59,881 bases of DNA from Nitrosomonadales bacterium. Lineage in GTDB: Bacteria; Pseudomonadota; Gammaproteobacteria; Burkholderiales; Gallionellaceae. The stretch spans positions 1 through 59,881 of the forward strand of contig JANXWX010000172.1 of the NCBI GenBank assembly GCA_025350915.1, written 5' to 3'. Of this stretch, positions 53,794 to 59,881 are shown in pieces (the first letter of the stretch is position 1; every line of letters begins with the position of its first letter). The position numbers and the translations under genes are program-made. The notes beneath the pieces are model-generated. The model made no database searches, was not told the origin of the DNA, and worked only from the letters and a program-made list of their open reading frames with translations.

Positions 53794-54162
53794 TTATTTT
53801 CGATTGCCCCGATCTTCCCCGCTAAATCTTTCAACCTGGGTGTGCTCTGGGCGGTTTTCTCTGGCTAAATTCGGCCTGTCTGAAGGTTCGCGTGAACGAT
53901 AACCCTGACCATAGGCACTGTTATGGCGACGCATTTCTACTCTGTCTTGAGGAGATGTGCCACGGCTCTGGGCTGGTGCGTTTTTATCCATATTCGCTTT
54001 ACCCATTTGCAGGCGCATATTTTCGCGGTATTTGGCATATTCCTCATAACTCATGCTTTGGCGGCGCGCCATATCGGGCGGGGCAAGTTCCTGCGCCTGG
54101 ACGGCAGGGACGAGCAGACTCATGCAAAGCAATATTTGCACGGCAAAGGATGATTTTTGCAT
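53794..54162 (-). CDS. Hypothetical exported Arg/Gln-rich protein
   Basis: A 122-residue protein with a signal peptide (1-23, ending VQA) and a polar, Arg/Gln/Pro-rich mature part without cysteines or recognised domains (MSYEEYAKYRENMRLQMGK near 37-55). It is probably periplasmic and largely disordered. The YEEYAKYRENMR helix resembles in character the repeats of the neighbouring exported protein, so a shared function is possible. Confidence 0.6.
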   Translation of the reverse strand: MQKSSFAVQILLCMSLLVPAVQAQELAPPDMARRQSMSYEEYAKYRENMRLQMGKANMDKNAPAQSRGTSPQDRVEMRRHNSAYGQGYRSREPSDRPNLARENRPEHTQVERFSGEDRGNRK

Positions 54163-54289
54163 GGCTGCCCCCCTGTAAAAAATTCGTTACGGTTTGAAGC
54201 TGACTTCGCACTGTTGTTGGTGTCGTGTTTTGCCACAACAGTACGTCACTGGTTAACCGTTAAACTCCAGTGAATAAACAACCGCTTTA

Positions 54290-54721
54290 TTACCGACCGC
54301 GTGCACCTGCACCACGCATGTCATCAGTGTGCGGACGATCCTGATGCATTTCCTGACGTTCCTGCTTCATCTCTTCCTTCAGTTCATGGCGTTCGTGACG
54401 TTCGGCCTTAATTTTTTCGCGGAATGCTGTACGCTCTTCCGGTGTCATACTCGCCATTTGTGAACGATTTTGGCCGGCAATTTCCTTGCGGAATGCCTTG
54501 CGCTCTTCGGGCGTCATGTTTTCCATTTTAGCTTCCATTTCCTTGCGATAGGCTTCACGCTGATCTGGTGTCATATTCGCCATTTTGGAACGAATTTCAG
54601 TTGCATAGGATGAGCCGGGTCCGGGAGGAGTAGGGGCAGCAGTTTCTTCGGCATAGCTTGCGCCGGCAGTAAACAGTCCAAACACCAGTGCGGCATTACG
54701 TAAAAAATTAGGGGTGATCAT
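54290..54721 (-). CDS. Exported MTPEER-repeat protein, Spy/CpxP-like in layout
   Basis: A 143-residue protein with a signal peptide (about 1-23, ending SYA) followed by tandem helical repeats of about 18 residues: MANMTPDQREAYRKE, MENMTPEERKAFRKE and MASMTPEERTAFREK. A charged Glu/Arg/His tail follows. The MTPEER pattern is reminiscent of the LTxxQ motif of CpxP/Spy periplasmic chaperones, but I cannot confirm homology. The start at 54721 has AAAGGAAA upstream. It is divergent from the OmpR/EnvZ pair with a tandem repeat between. Confidence 0.7.
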   Translation of the reverse strand: MITPNFLRNAALVFGLFTAGASYAEETAAPTPPGPGSSYATEIRSKMANMTPDQREAYRKEMEAKMENMTPEERKAFRKEIAGQNRSQMASMTPEERTAFREKIKAERHERHELKEEMKQERQEMHQDRPHTDDMRGAGARGR

Positions 54722-54824
54722 GGTATTTCCTTTCAATTGATTATTCTTGCACGGATCAGGTTGTTTTCCTGATGTGGCCATATTGCAGCAGAGCTATTGC
54801 ATAATAATGTCAGAATCGTAGCAA

Positions 54825-54864
54825 ATTGTAACAATGTGTATCAGATTGTAACAATGTGTATCAG
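54825..54864. promoter_or_regulatory. 20-bp perfect tandem repeat, candidate response-regulator operator
   Basis: The unit ATTGTAACAATGTGTATCAG occurs twice head to tail (54825-54844 and 54845-54864). Each copy holds the small palindrome TTGTAACAA. A 20-bp period (two helical turns) suits an OmpR-type dimer pair. It lies about 50 bp upstream of the regulator start and about 100 bp from the divergent exported-protein start, so it could control both. Confidence 0.6.
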
Positions 54865-54914
54865 CCGGACGCGCCCATGTGCCGCGGCAATATCACATCA
54901 TGTATAGTTATTAT

Positions 54915-55631
54915 ATGGATAATAAAAAAATATTGGTTGTTGACGATGATCCGGGTTTGCGCGAGTTGCTGCATGAATATCTGACTACGCAGGGTTACGA
55001 GGTAGAAGCAGTGGCAGATGGCAATATGATGGAGCAGGCGCTGGCGCGCAATCCTGTCAATCTGGTTATTCTTGACTTGATGTTGCCCGGTGAAGACGGT
55101 CTTTCGCTGGCGCGAAAACTGCGCGCACGCAGCAAACTTCCCATCATCATGTTGTCCGCAAGGGGGGAGGACGTAGACCGTATCATCGGCCTGGAAGTGG
55201 GTGCCGACGATTACCTTGCCAAACCATTTAATCCGCGAGAACTTTTGGCCAGAATTCGTGCCGTGTTGCGGCGTAACGACGAACCGAGTGCCGGTAACGA
55301 CATGCTGGAGCAAGGTGAAAAGTATCGTTTTGGAAGTTTTCAGCTGGACATGAATTCACGCAGCTTGGCCAAAGACGGGCTGGAAATTCCATTGACCGCC
55401 GGAGAATTCAACCTGCTGCGTATCTTTACTGAGCATCCCAATCGGGTGCTGAGTCGTGATCACTTGATGGATTTGATGAAAGGCTATGAACGATCACCGT
55501 TTGACCGCAGTATCGATGTGCGAGTGACACGATTGCGGCGAAAAATTGAAACTGATCCGGCAACGCCGGAATATGTTCGTACCGTGTGGGGTGAAGGATA
55601 TTTGTTTACCCCGGCAGGAAAAGTCGCCTGA
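54915..55631 (+). CDS. OmpR-family response regulator
   Basis: A 238-residue regulator: receiver with acceptor Asp54 and Lys103 (LAKPF), and a C-terminal winged helix (about 140-235) ending SIDVRVTRLRRKIE and VRTVWGEGYLF. The stretch VDRIIGLEVGADDYLAKPFNPRELLARIRAVLRR is OmpR-like. The start ATG at 54915 has no Shine-Dalgarno sequence and a TATAGT lies only 7 nt upstream, so the mRNA may be leaderless; ATGs at 54900 and 54879 are alternatives. The stop overlaps the kinase start (TGATG). Confidence 0.9.
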   Translation: MDNKKILVVDDDPGLRELLHEYLTTQGYEVEAVADGNMMEQALARNPVNLVILDLMLPGEDGLSLARKLRARSKLPIIMLSARGEDVDRIIGLEVGADDYLAKPFNPRELLARIRAVLRRNDEPSAGNDMLEQGEKYRFGSFQLDMNSRSLAKDGLEIPLTAGEFNLLRIFTEHPNRVLSRDHLMDLMKGYERSPFDRSIDVRVTRLRRKIETDPATPEYVRTVWGEGYLFTPAGKVA

Positions 55632-56944
55632 TGCACTCATCCCCAAAGCGTACATCCTTATTCCGGCGTACCGCCATAGCGGTAGCGGGTGCGTTGATCG
55701 TTCTGCAACTGGTGATCTTCAGCGCAAGCGCCTATTACATTGTGCTGCCCATGGCTAAACGTTCCACGGATGACCTTGCCGCATTGATGCTGTTGTCCGC
55801 TCAAACCTGGGTGGAATTACCGCCGCAGACACGCCCGGATTTTGAACTTGAATTGGCGCGACAGCATAATTTGTGGTTGCTGGATACGACAACTAAGTTG
55901 CCGGACTACGACCATCACAACCCCTATTTAATGTTGCTGGAAGAAGCGCTGGAGACCAGAACCGGCAAAGTCACCCACACCAAGGTGACCGAATTTGGCA
56001 AGACCTGGTACTGGGTGGAGTTCAGTATTGACGATAATCATATCAGCCTGGGCTTCCCGAAAGACCGCCTTGGTGTTCAGTCGCCGCTAGCCTTGATTCT
56101 GATTATGATTGCGACCGTAGTGCTTGCGCTGATTACGGCCATTATTCTGGCGCGCCGTATCACCCGCCCGCTGCAAAATATGGCTGATGCGGCAAGGCAT
56201 GTGGGCCTGGGAAATACACCGGAAAAACTGGCGGAAGACGGTGCGCAGGAATTGGCGGAGCTGGCACACACGTTTAATAATATGGCGCAGCAGGTGCAGT
56301 TATTGCTGGCCAATCGCACCACATTGTTAGCCGGGATTTCGCATGATTTGCGCACACCGCTGGCACGCATGCGCCTGGCGCTTGAAATGCTGCCGGAAAA
56401 TGCAGACCAGAAAATCGTCACCCGGCTCAAAAATGACGTTGATGAAATGAACCGGTTGATTGGTGAATTTCTCAACTTCAGTCGCGGCCTGGAAAAAGAA
56501 GTGTCGCAACCCGTTGACCTTAACGACCTGTTGCAGGGGCTGGTTGATAACACATTGCGCGAAGGCGCAACCGTGTTGTGGAGGCCCGTGCAGCAGTGCA
56601 AAGTGAAAGTTGGCCAAATGGCCCTGCTCAGAATAGTGGGCAACTTAATGAGTAATGCGGTGCGTTATGGCGCAGGACAAGCAATTGAACTCGTATGTGA
56701 ATGCGGTGCGATAGTAACGGTAATACGCGTACTGGATCGCGGGCCGGGGATTCCGGCAGAGGAGCTGGAAAATGTTTTCCGTCCCTTTTACCGGCTGGAA
56801 TCGTCGCGCAGCATCGCAACGGGGGGCAGCGGGCTGGGCTTGGCCATCGCCAGGCAACTGGCAGAGGTCAATGGCTGGGAAGTGGTATTAATGGCACGGG
56901 CTGGCGGTGGTACTGAAGCGAGGCTGACGATACCGTATCAGTAA
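55631..56944 (+). CDS. EnvZ-like sensor histidine kinase
   Basis: A 437-residue kinase: membrane helices at about 14-36 and 152-174 around a periplasmic sensor (about 40-150), HAMP linker (RRITRPLQNMADAARHV), H-box with His238 in GISHDLRTPLARMRL, and an ATPase domain (NLMSNAVRYG, DRGPGIPAEE, GGSGLGLAIARQ). It is coupled to the regulator by a one-base overlap. Its stop abuts the stop of the convergent phosphatase gene. Confidence 0.93.
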   Translation: MHSSPKRTSLFRRTAIAVAGALIVLQLVIFSASAYYIVLPMAKRSTDDLAALMLLSAQTWVELPPQTRPDFELELARQHNLWLLDTTTKLPDYDHHNPYLMLLEEALETRTGKVTHTKVTEFGKTWYWVEFSIDDNHISLGFPKDRLGVQSPLALILIMIATVVLALITAIILARRITRPLQNMADAARHVGLGNTPEKLAEDGAQELAELAHTFNNMAQQVQLLLANRTTLLAGISHDLRTPLARMRLALEMLPENADQKIVTRLKNDVDEMNRLIGEFLNFSRGLEKEVSQPVDLNDLLQGLVDNTLREGATVLWRPVQQCKVKVGQMALLRIVGNLMSNAVRYGAGQAIELVCECGAIVTVIRVLDRGPGIPAEELENVFRPFYRLESSRSIATGGSGLGLAIARQLAEVNGWEVVLMARAGGGTEARLTIPYQ

Positions 56945-57487
56945 CTACGTGTAGAGTGGCCAATTCAAATCCAGACGGCCACAGTTTTCCAAATGGTTAA
57001 ACACCACAGTCGATGCATCGTTCACGGTTAGTGCCAGTGCCGCAATAATAGGATTCTCATGCGATACCGCCAGAATGTTACCTTGCGGATAGCGCTCAGC
57101 CAGCTCATCCAGAAAGCTGCGTACCCGTGCCATTTGTTCGATGAATGACTCGCCATTTACCGTTTTAAAATGCAACGGATCGCGTTTAACCTGATCGTTA
57201 AATGTGTGTACGGGTAACCCATCCATGCCGGATTTTCGTTCATTCAAGCGTGCATCAATGTGCAGTTTGCAGGATTGGTATTGCAGTAAAATTGCAGCCG
57301 TCTGCCGGGCACGCGGAAATTCCGAGGCAAAAGCATGGGTAAACACATCATCACGCAAGTGCTGGGCACGGGCCTCTGCCTGTGCTTTGCCGTTGTCGGT
57401 TAAGCCCACCGGTTTGCCTGGATTATCATTGATGAAGTTCCCGACATTGGCAATGCTCTCGCCGTGGCGTATCAGGCTAATTTTCAT
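56945..57487 (-). CDS. Histidine phosphatase family protein
   Basis: A 180-residue phosphoglycerate-mutase-like phosphatase. The catalytic RHG is at residues 7-9 (LIRHGES), with ASEFPRARQTA near 55-65 and the second histidine in AVSHENPI near 140. The substrate is not known; relatives act on sugar phosphates, alpha-ribazole phosphate or proteins. No cobalamin genes are near. Confidence 0.9.
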   Translation of the reverse strand: MKISLIRHGESIANVGNFINDNPGKPVGLTDNGKAQAEARAQHLRDDVFTHAFASEFPRARQTAAILLQYQSCKLHIDARLNERKSGMDGLPVHTFNDQVKRDPLHFKTVNGESFIEQMARVRSFLDELAERYPQGNILAVSHENPIIAALALTVNDASTVVFNHLENCGRLDLNWPLYT

Positions 57488-57511
57488 GAATTGCTATGTT
57501 TTAAAATCGTT

Positions 57512-57538
57512 GCCGCATTTTATTCGAGAAAATGCGGC
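57512..57538. repeat. 27-bp perfect hairpin-forming inverted repeat in a divergent intergenic region
   Basis: GCCGCATTTT (57512-57521) and AAAATGCGGC (57529-57538) are perfect 10-bp arms with a 7-nt loop. It lies 25 bp upstream of the phosphatase start and 110 bp upstream of cytochrome b561. It could be an operator or a 5'-leader hairpin of the phosphatase; a terminator role is unlikely in a divergent region. Confidence 0.45.
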
Positions 57539-57648
57539 CAGGTTAAAAGATCTGTGGGCAAGAAAGAACCCGGTTGTCAAAATAATAGTATCCTGTCGCC
57601 TGTAAGGCAATTGAATAAACCCTGGTCAATCATGAATAAGGAGCGCAT

Positions 57649-58182
57649 ATGTCTGAAATGAAACGTTACAGCACGATGATGGTATTGCTGCATTGGGTAC
57701 TCGCTATATTTATATTGGGCGCGATTTTTGTCGGTGCTTTTATACTGGATGAAATGGAAAGCACGAATCCCCAAAAAATCACCTTGCTGCAAATGCATAT
57801 GCTGGTGGGTGTGAGTATTCTGCTGCTGACGGTATTTCGCTTGATTGTGCGATATCGCACGCAGCAACCCTTGCCGGCTTCAAGTCACAACAAACTGTTT
57901 GATATGATTGCAAAAGGCATGCATCACCTGCTCTATTTGTTGACTTTGTTGACGGCGTTGGCCGGTGTGGCATTGGCTTATACAGCTGATTTGTCAGCTA
58001 TCGTATTCAAGCACATAGGTACGCTGCCAAAAGATTTTGAAGATTATCTGGCACATGAAGTTCATGGCATATTTGCGCAACTATTATTGCTCACCATTTT
58101 GCTGCATGTCGCTGCCGCACTGTATCACCAGTTTATTTTGAAGGACGGCTTGTTGTCGCGTATGGCTTTGCATAAGGATTAA
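57649..58182 (+). CDS. Cytochrome b561
   Basis: A 177-residue di-haem membrane cytochrome with four helices. Candidate haem histidines are His15 (VLLHW), His50 (QMHMLVG), His92/93 and His136/139/153 (HEVHG, LLHVAAALYHQF), in the CybB pattern. It likely passes electrons between quinol or superoxide and a periplasmic partner. AAGGAG is 5 nt before the ATG. It is 3 bp upstream of corA. Confidence 0.92.
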   Translation: MSEMKRYSTMMVLLHWVLAIFILGAIFVGAFILDEMESTNPQKITLLQMHMLVGVSILLLTVFRLIVRYRTQQPLPASSHNKLFDMIAKGMHHLLYLLTLLTALAGVALAYTADLSAIVFKHIGTLPKDFEDYLAHEVHGIFAQLLLLTILLHVAAALYHQFILKDGLLSRMALHKD

Positions 58183-58185
58183 TAA

Positions 58186-59145
58186 ATGCTCAGTGCATTC
58201 ACGCTCAACAACAAGCGCCTAAGCCAGATTCATCTGGAGGAAGATGATGACCTGCGCAGCGACAGCCCGATCTGGATAGATGTCGTCGGCGCAACCCCGG
58301 AAGAGAGAAGCTGGGTGGAGCAAACTTATCAGTTGATCCTGCCCAAGCCCGAACACTTGCGCGACATCGAGGCGAGTGCGCGCTTTTATGACGAGAATGG
58401 CGAATTGCATCTCCGTTCAGATTTCCTGCTGGGCAAGCACAGCGATTCGCGCAGCGTGACGGTGGCCTTCGTACTGACAGGCAATATTCTGATCAGCGTG
58501 CATGAGGAAGATTTGCCGGTCTTTAAAAATATGCGTACGCGGACACATTTAAAAACCGGCGATATCGAGAGCAGCAAGGATGTATTGATAGACCTGTATT
58601 CAATGGATGTTGAATTTTCTGCCGATGCGCTGGAAGAAGTCTATGCCGATCTGGGGCAGGTCAGTCAAACGGTATTGCAAAACAAATTGAGTGACAGGGA
58701 AGCCGCCGACGTATTGGCCAGTATCGCCCAGGCCGAGCATCTGAACGGGCGTATCCGCCGCAATGTGATGGATACCCGCCGCGCCATTTCCTTCCTGATG
58801 CGCAGTAAATTACTGAGTGCTGAGCAGCACGAAGATGCGCGCCAGATCATGCAGGATATCGACTCGTTAGACGGTCATACTTCATTTTTGTTTGACAAAA
58901 TCAACTTCCTGATGAGCGCCACCGTTGGTTTTATCAACATCAATCAGAACAAAATCGTGCGCCTGTTTTCCGTCGCTTCAGTCGCGCTGTTGCCACCCAT
59001 GCTGATCGCATCAATTTACGGTATGAACTTCCATCATATGCCCGAGCTGGACTGGGCGGCGGGATATGCATTTGCAATAGTGCTGATGGTGTTGTCGGTG
59101 ATGTTGCCGTTCTGGCTATTCCAGCGCAAGGGCTGGCTGAAATAA
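58186..59145 (+). CDS. CorA/ZntB-type divalent cation transporter
   Basis: A 319-residue CorA-family protein with a cytoplasmic helical funnel (1-250) and two C-terminal membrane helices (about 255-275 and 292-312) joined by the signature YGMNF near 277, followed by the acidic loop HHMPELDW. It transports Mg2+, Co2+ or Zn2+; selectivity cannot be read from sequence. It is co-transcribed with the b561 gene. Confidence 0.93.
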   Translation: MLSAFTLNNKRLSQIHLEEDDDLRSDSPIWIDVVGATPEERSWVEQTYQLILPKPEHLRDIEASARFYDENGELHLRSDFLLGKHSDSRSVTVAFVLTGNILISVHEEDLPVFKNMRTRTHLKTGDIESSKDVLIDLYSMDVEFSADALEEVYADLGQVSQTVLQNKLSDREAADVLASIAQAEHLNGRIRRNVMDTRRAISFLMRSKLLSAEQHEDARQIMQDIDSLDGHTSFLFDKINFLMSATVGFININQNKIVRLFSVASVALLPPMLIASIYGMNFHHMPELDWAAGYAFAIVLMVLSVMLPFWLFQRKGWLK

Positions 59146-59148
59146 GCC

Positions 59149-59553
59149 ATGCGCCTTTGGTCGCTGCATCCGAGATACCTGGATAGCAAGGGGTTGGTTG
59201 CTTTGTGGCGCGAGGCTTTGCTGGCGCAAAAGGTGCTGCAGGGAGAAACCAAAGGCTACCGCAACCATCCTCAGTTAAGCCGTTTCAAGCTGCAGAAAAA
59301 TCCTGTTTCTGCCATAGCCAGTTACTTGCAGGAAGTGCAGCGAGAAGCGGAAACACGCGGCTACAACTTTGATGCCACTAAAATTGCAAAGCATAAACCT
59401 GTGAACAATATGCCGGTCACTGATGGACAGCTGGCTTATGAATTCATGCATCTGGAGAATAAACTCAAAGTGCGCGATGAGGCTGCCTGCAGGCGTTTGC
59501 GGAAGGCAAAAAAATTGCAAGTGCATCGTAAGCGTCCAGCCCCACCACCTTGA
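59149..59553 (+). CDS. Pyrimidine dimer DNA glycosylase (endonuclease V-like)
   Basis: A 134-residue protein of the Pyr_excise family (T4 DenV-like): MRLWSLHPRYLDSKGLVALWREALLAQKVL at the start, then GYRNHPQLSRF near 42-52. The family excises UV dimers or is uncharacterised in bacteria. Start 3 bp after the corA stop implies co-transcription. The C-terminus is basic and proline-ending (RKRPAPPP). The IS66 element begins just after it. Confidence 0.85.
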   Translation: MRLWSLHPRYLDSKGLVALWREALLAQKVLQGETKGYRNHPQLSRFKLQKNPVSAIASYLQEVQREAETRGYNFDATKIAKHKPVNNMPVTDGQLAYEFMHLENKLKVRDEAACRRLRKAKKLQVHRKRPAPPP

Positions 59554-59576
59554 ACTGAGCCTAATGATGTAAGAGC

Positions 59577-59607
59577 ATAGTGTCCACCAATTTTAAGCGG
59601 ACACTAT
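59577..59607 (+). repeat. Hairpin overlapping the tnpA translation start region
   Basis: ATAGTGTCC (59577-59585) and GGACACTAT (59599-59607) are perfect 9-bp arms with a 13-nt loop, ending one base before the tnpA ATG. The AAGCGG that could serve as a ribosome site spans the loop and right arm. Read-through mRNA would fold this hairpin and hide the start, a control used by other insertion sequences. Confidence 0.5.
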
Positions 59608-59608
59608 C

Positions 59609-59881
59609 ATGACTACCGTTCTCCCATCACGCCACCGCCGCAACTATTCAAATGAATTCAAGTCCGATCTGGTCACGATGTGCCGTCAGCCCGGCGTTTC
59701 CGTTTCAGCCGTGGCACAGGCGCACGGCGTGAATGCCAATCTGTTGCGCCGCTGGATGAAGCAATATCCTGATGACGGCAAGCTTCCACTTGCACCTGCA
59801 CATGCCAAGCTTGTACCAGTTCAAATTGAAACGGCCAATACGTCGCCAACGGATCAGGAAATCCACTTCGATATCCAGCAC
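59609..59881 (+). CDS. tnpA: IS66-family TnpA, cut by window edge
   Basis: 91 codons are visible (MTTVLPSRHRRNYSNEFK at the start). The region contains a helix-turn-helix typical of IS66 OrfA/IS3-like small proteins (VSVSAVAQAHGVNANLLRRWMKQY near 31-54) followed by a variable linker. The frame is open to the last base of the window. Confidence 0.88.
   Translation, partial: MTTVLPSRHRRNYSNEFKSDLVTMCRQPGVSVSAVAQAHGVNANLLRRWMKQYPDDGKLPLAPAHAKLVPVQIETANTSPTDQEIHFDIQH

Larger units (their letters stand above)
59577..59881 (+). mobile_element. IS66-family insertion sequence, left part only
   Basis: The window ends inside this element. Its left boundary is taken at or slightly before the hairpin at 59577; a GTAAG at 59569-59573 may be the terminal inverted repeat, which in IS66 elements often begins GTAAGC. 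The tnpA frame starts at 59609. The other end, tnpB, tnpC and the 8-bp target duplication cannot be seen. Confidence 0.75.

Noticed and set aside
1-59881. CRISPR array or cas genes
   Set aside because: No regularly spaced repeats and no Cas-like protein were seen on either strand.

Overview
The window (about 52% G+C by eye, densely coded, no rRNA or tRNA seen) looks like chromosome of a betaproteobacterium, probably in or near the Nitrosomonadales/Gallionellales. The clues are a DUF1840 protein, a very large DUF3683-type FAD/Fe-S oxidoreductase, a high-potential iron-sulfur protein, a class II (c'-like) cytochrome, cytochrome b561 and a DsrE protein. The order is inferred and not proven. The gene content suggests a respiring organism that meets low oxygen: glycogen-to-acetate fermentation genes, a consensus FNR/ANR box, c-di-GMP signalling and Bat proteins.

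Layout. 1-1244: type II restriction-modification pair of the Eco29kI type, cut by the left edge. 1485-5828: rlmJ, lgt, a coiled-coil membrane protein, a CorC/HlyC-type transporter and a stand-alone receiver. 5903-10698 (minus): a hybrid kinase with HPt followed by a REC-EAL-REC protein; the kinase gene is split by a -1 frameshift. 11119-18315: seven overlapping genes moxR-DUF58-DUF4381-batA-batB-batC-batD. 18367-24007: small membrane protein, HiPIP, rhodanese, EamA, DUF1289, DedA, COG4705, ankyrin and MscS genes. 24213-25578: a frameshifted YVTN-type beta-propeller gene.

25633-39673 (minus): fourteen collinear genes. They combine a glycogen-to-acetate route (glgP, zwf, tal, xfp, ackA) with stress functions (cbpA/cbpM, mtfA, a beta-CASP nuclease) and several unassigned small proteins, headed by a 54-residue membrane peptide. 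A 9-bp-arm inverted repeat sits at about -41 of a predicted promoter in front of the cluster. This resembles low-oxygen persistence loci known from Burkholderia.

40028-48957 (minus): dsrE, the 1299-residue FAD/Fe-S oxidoreductase carrying an in-frame REP-like palindromic insertion, tlpA, an unknown exported protein, and mcl-mtkA-mtkB (malate to malyl-CoA to acetyl-CoA plus glyoxylate). A perfect FNR-type box lies at about -40.5 of a candidate mcl promoter. 49141-53250: thpR, then a deletion scar that beheaded both a carboxymuconolactone-decarboxylase gene and an HlyD gene, followed by an intact ABC permease, ATPase and TetR regulator. 53290-59553: cytochrome c', exported proteins, an OmpR/EnvZ-like pair divergent from an exported MTPEER-repeat protein with a 20-bp tandem repeat between them (a Cpx-like layout), a phosphatase, cytochrome b561, CorA and a pyrimidine-dimer glycosylase. 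The right edge cuts an IS66-family element whose tnpA start is covered by a hairpin.
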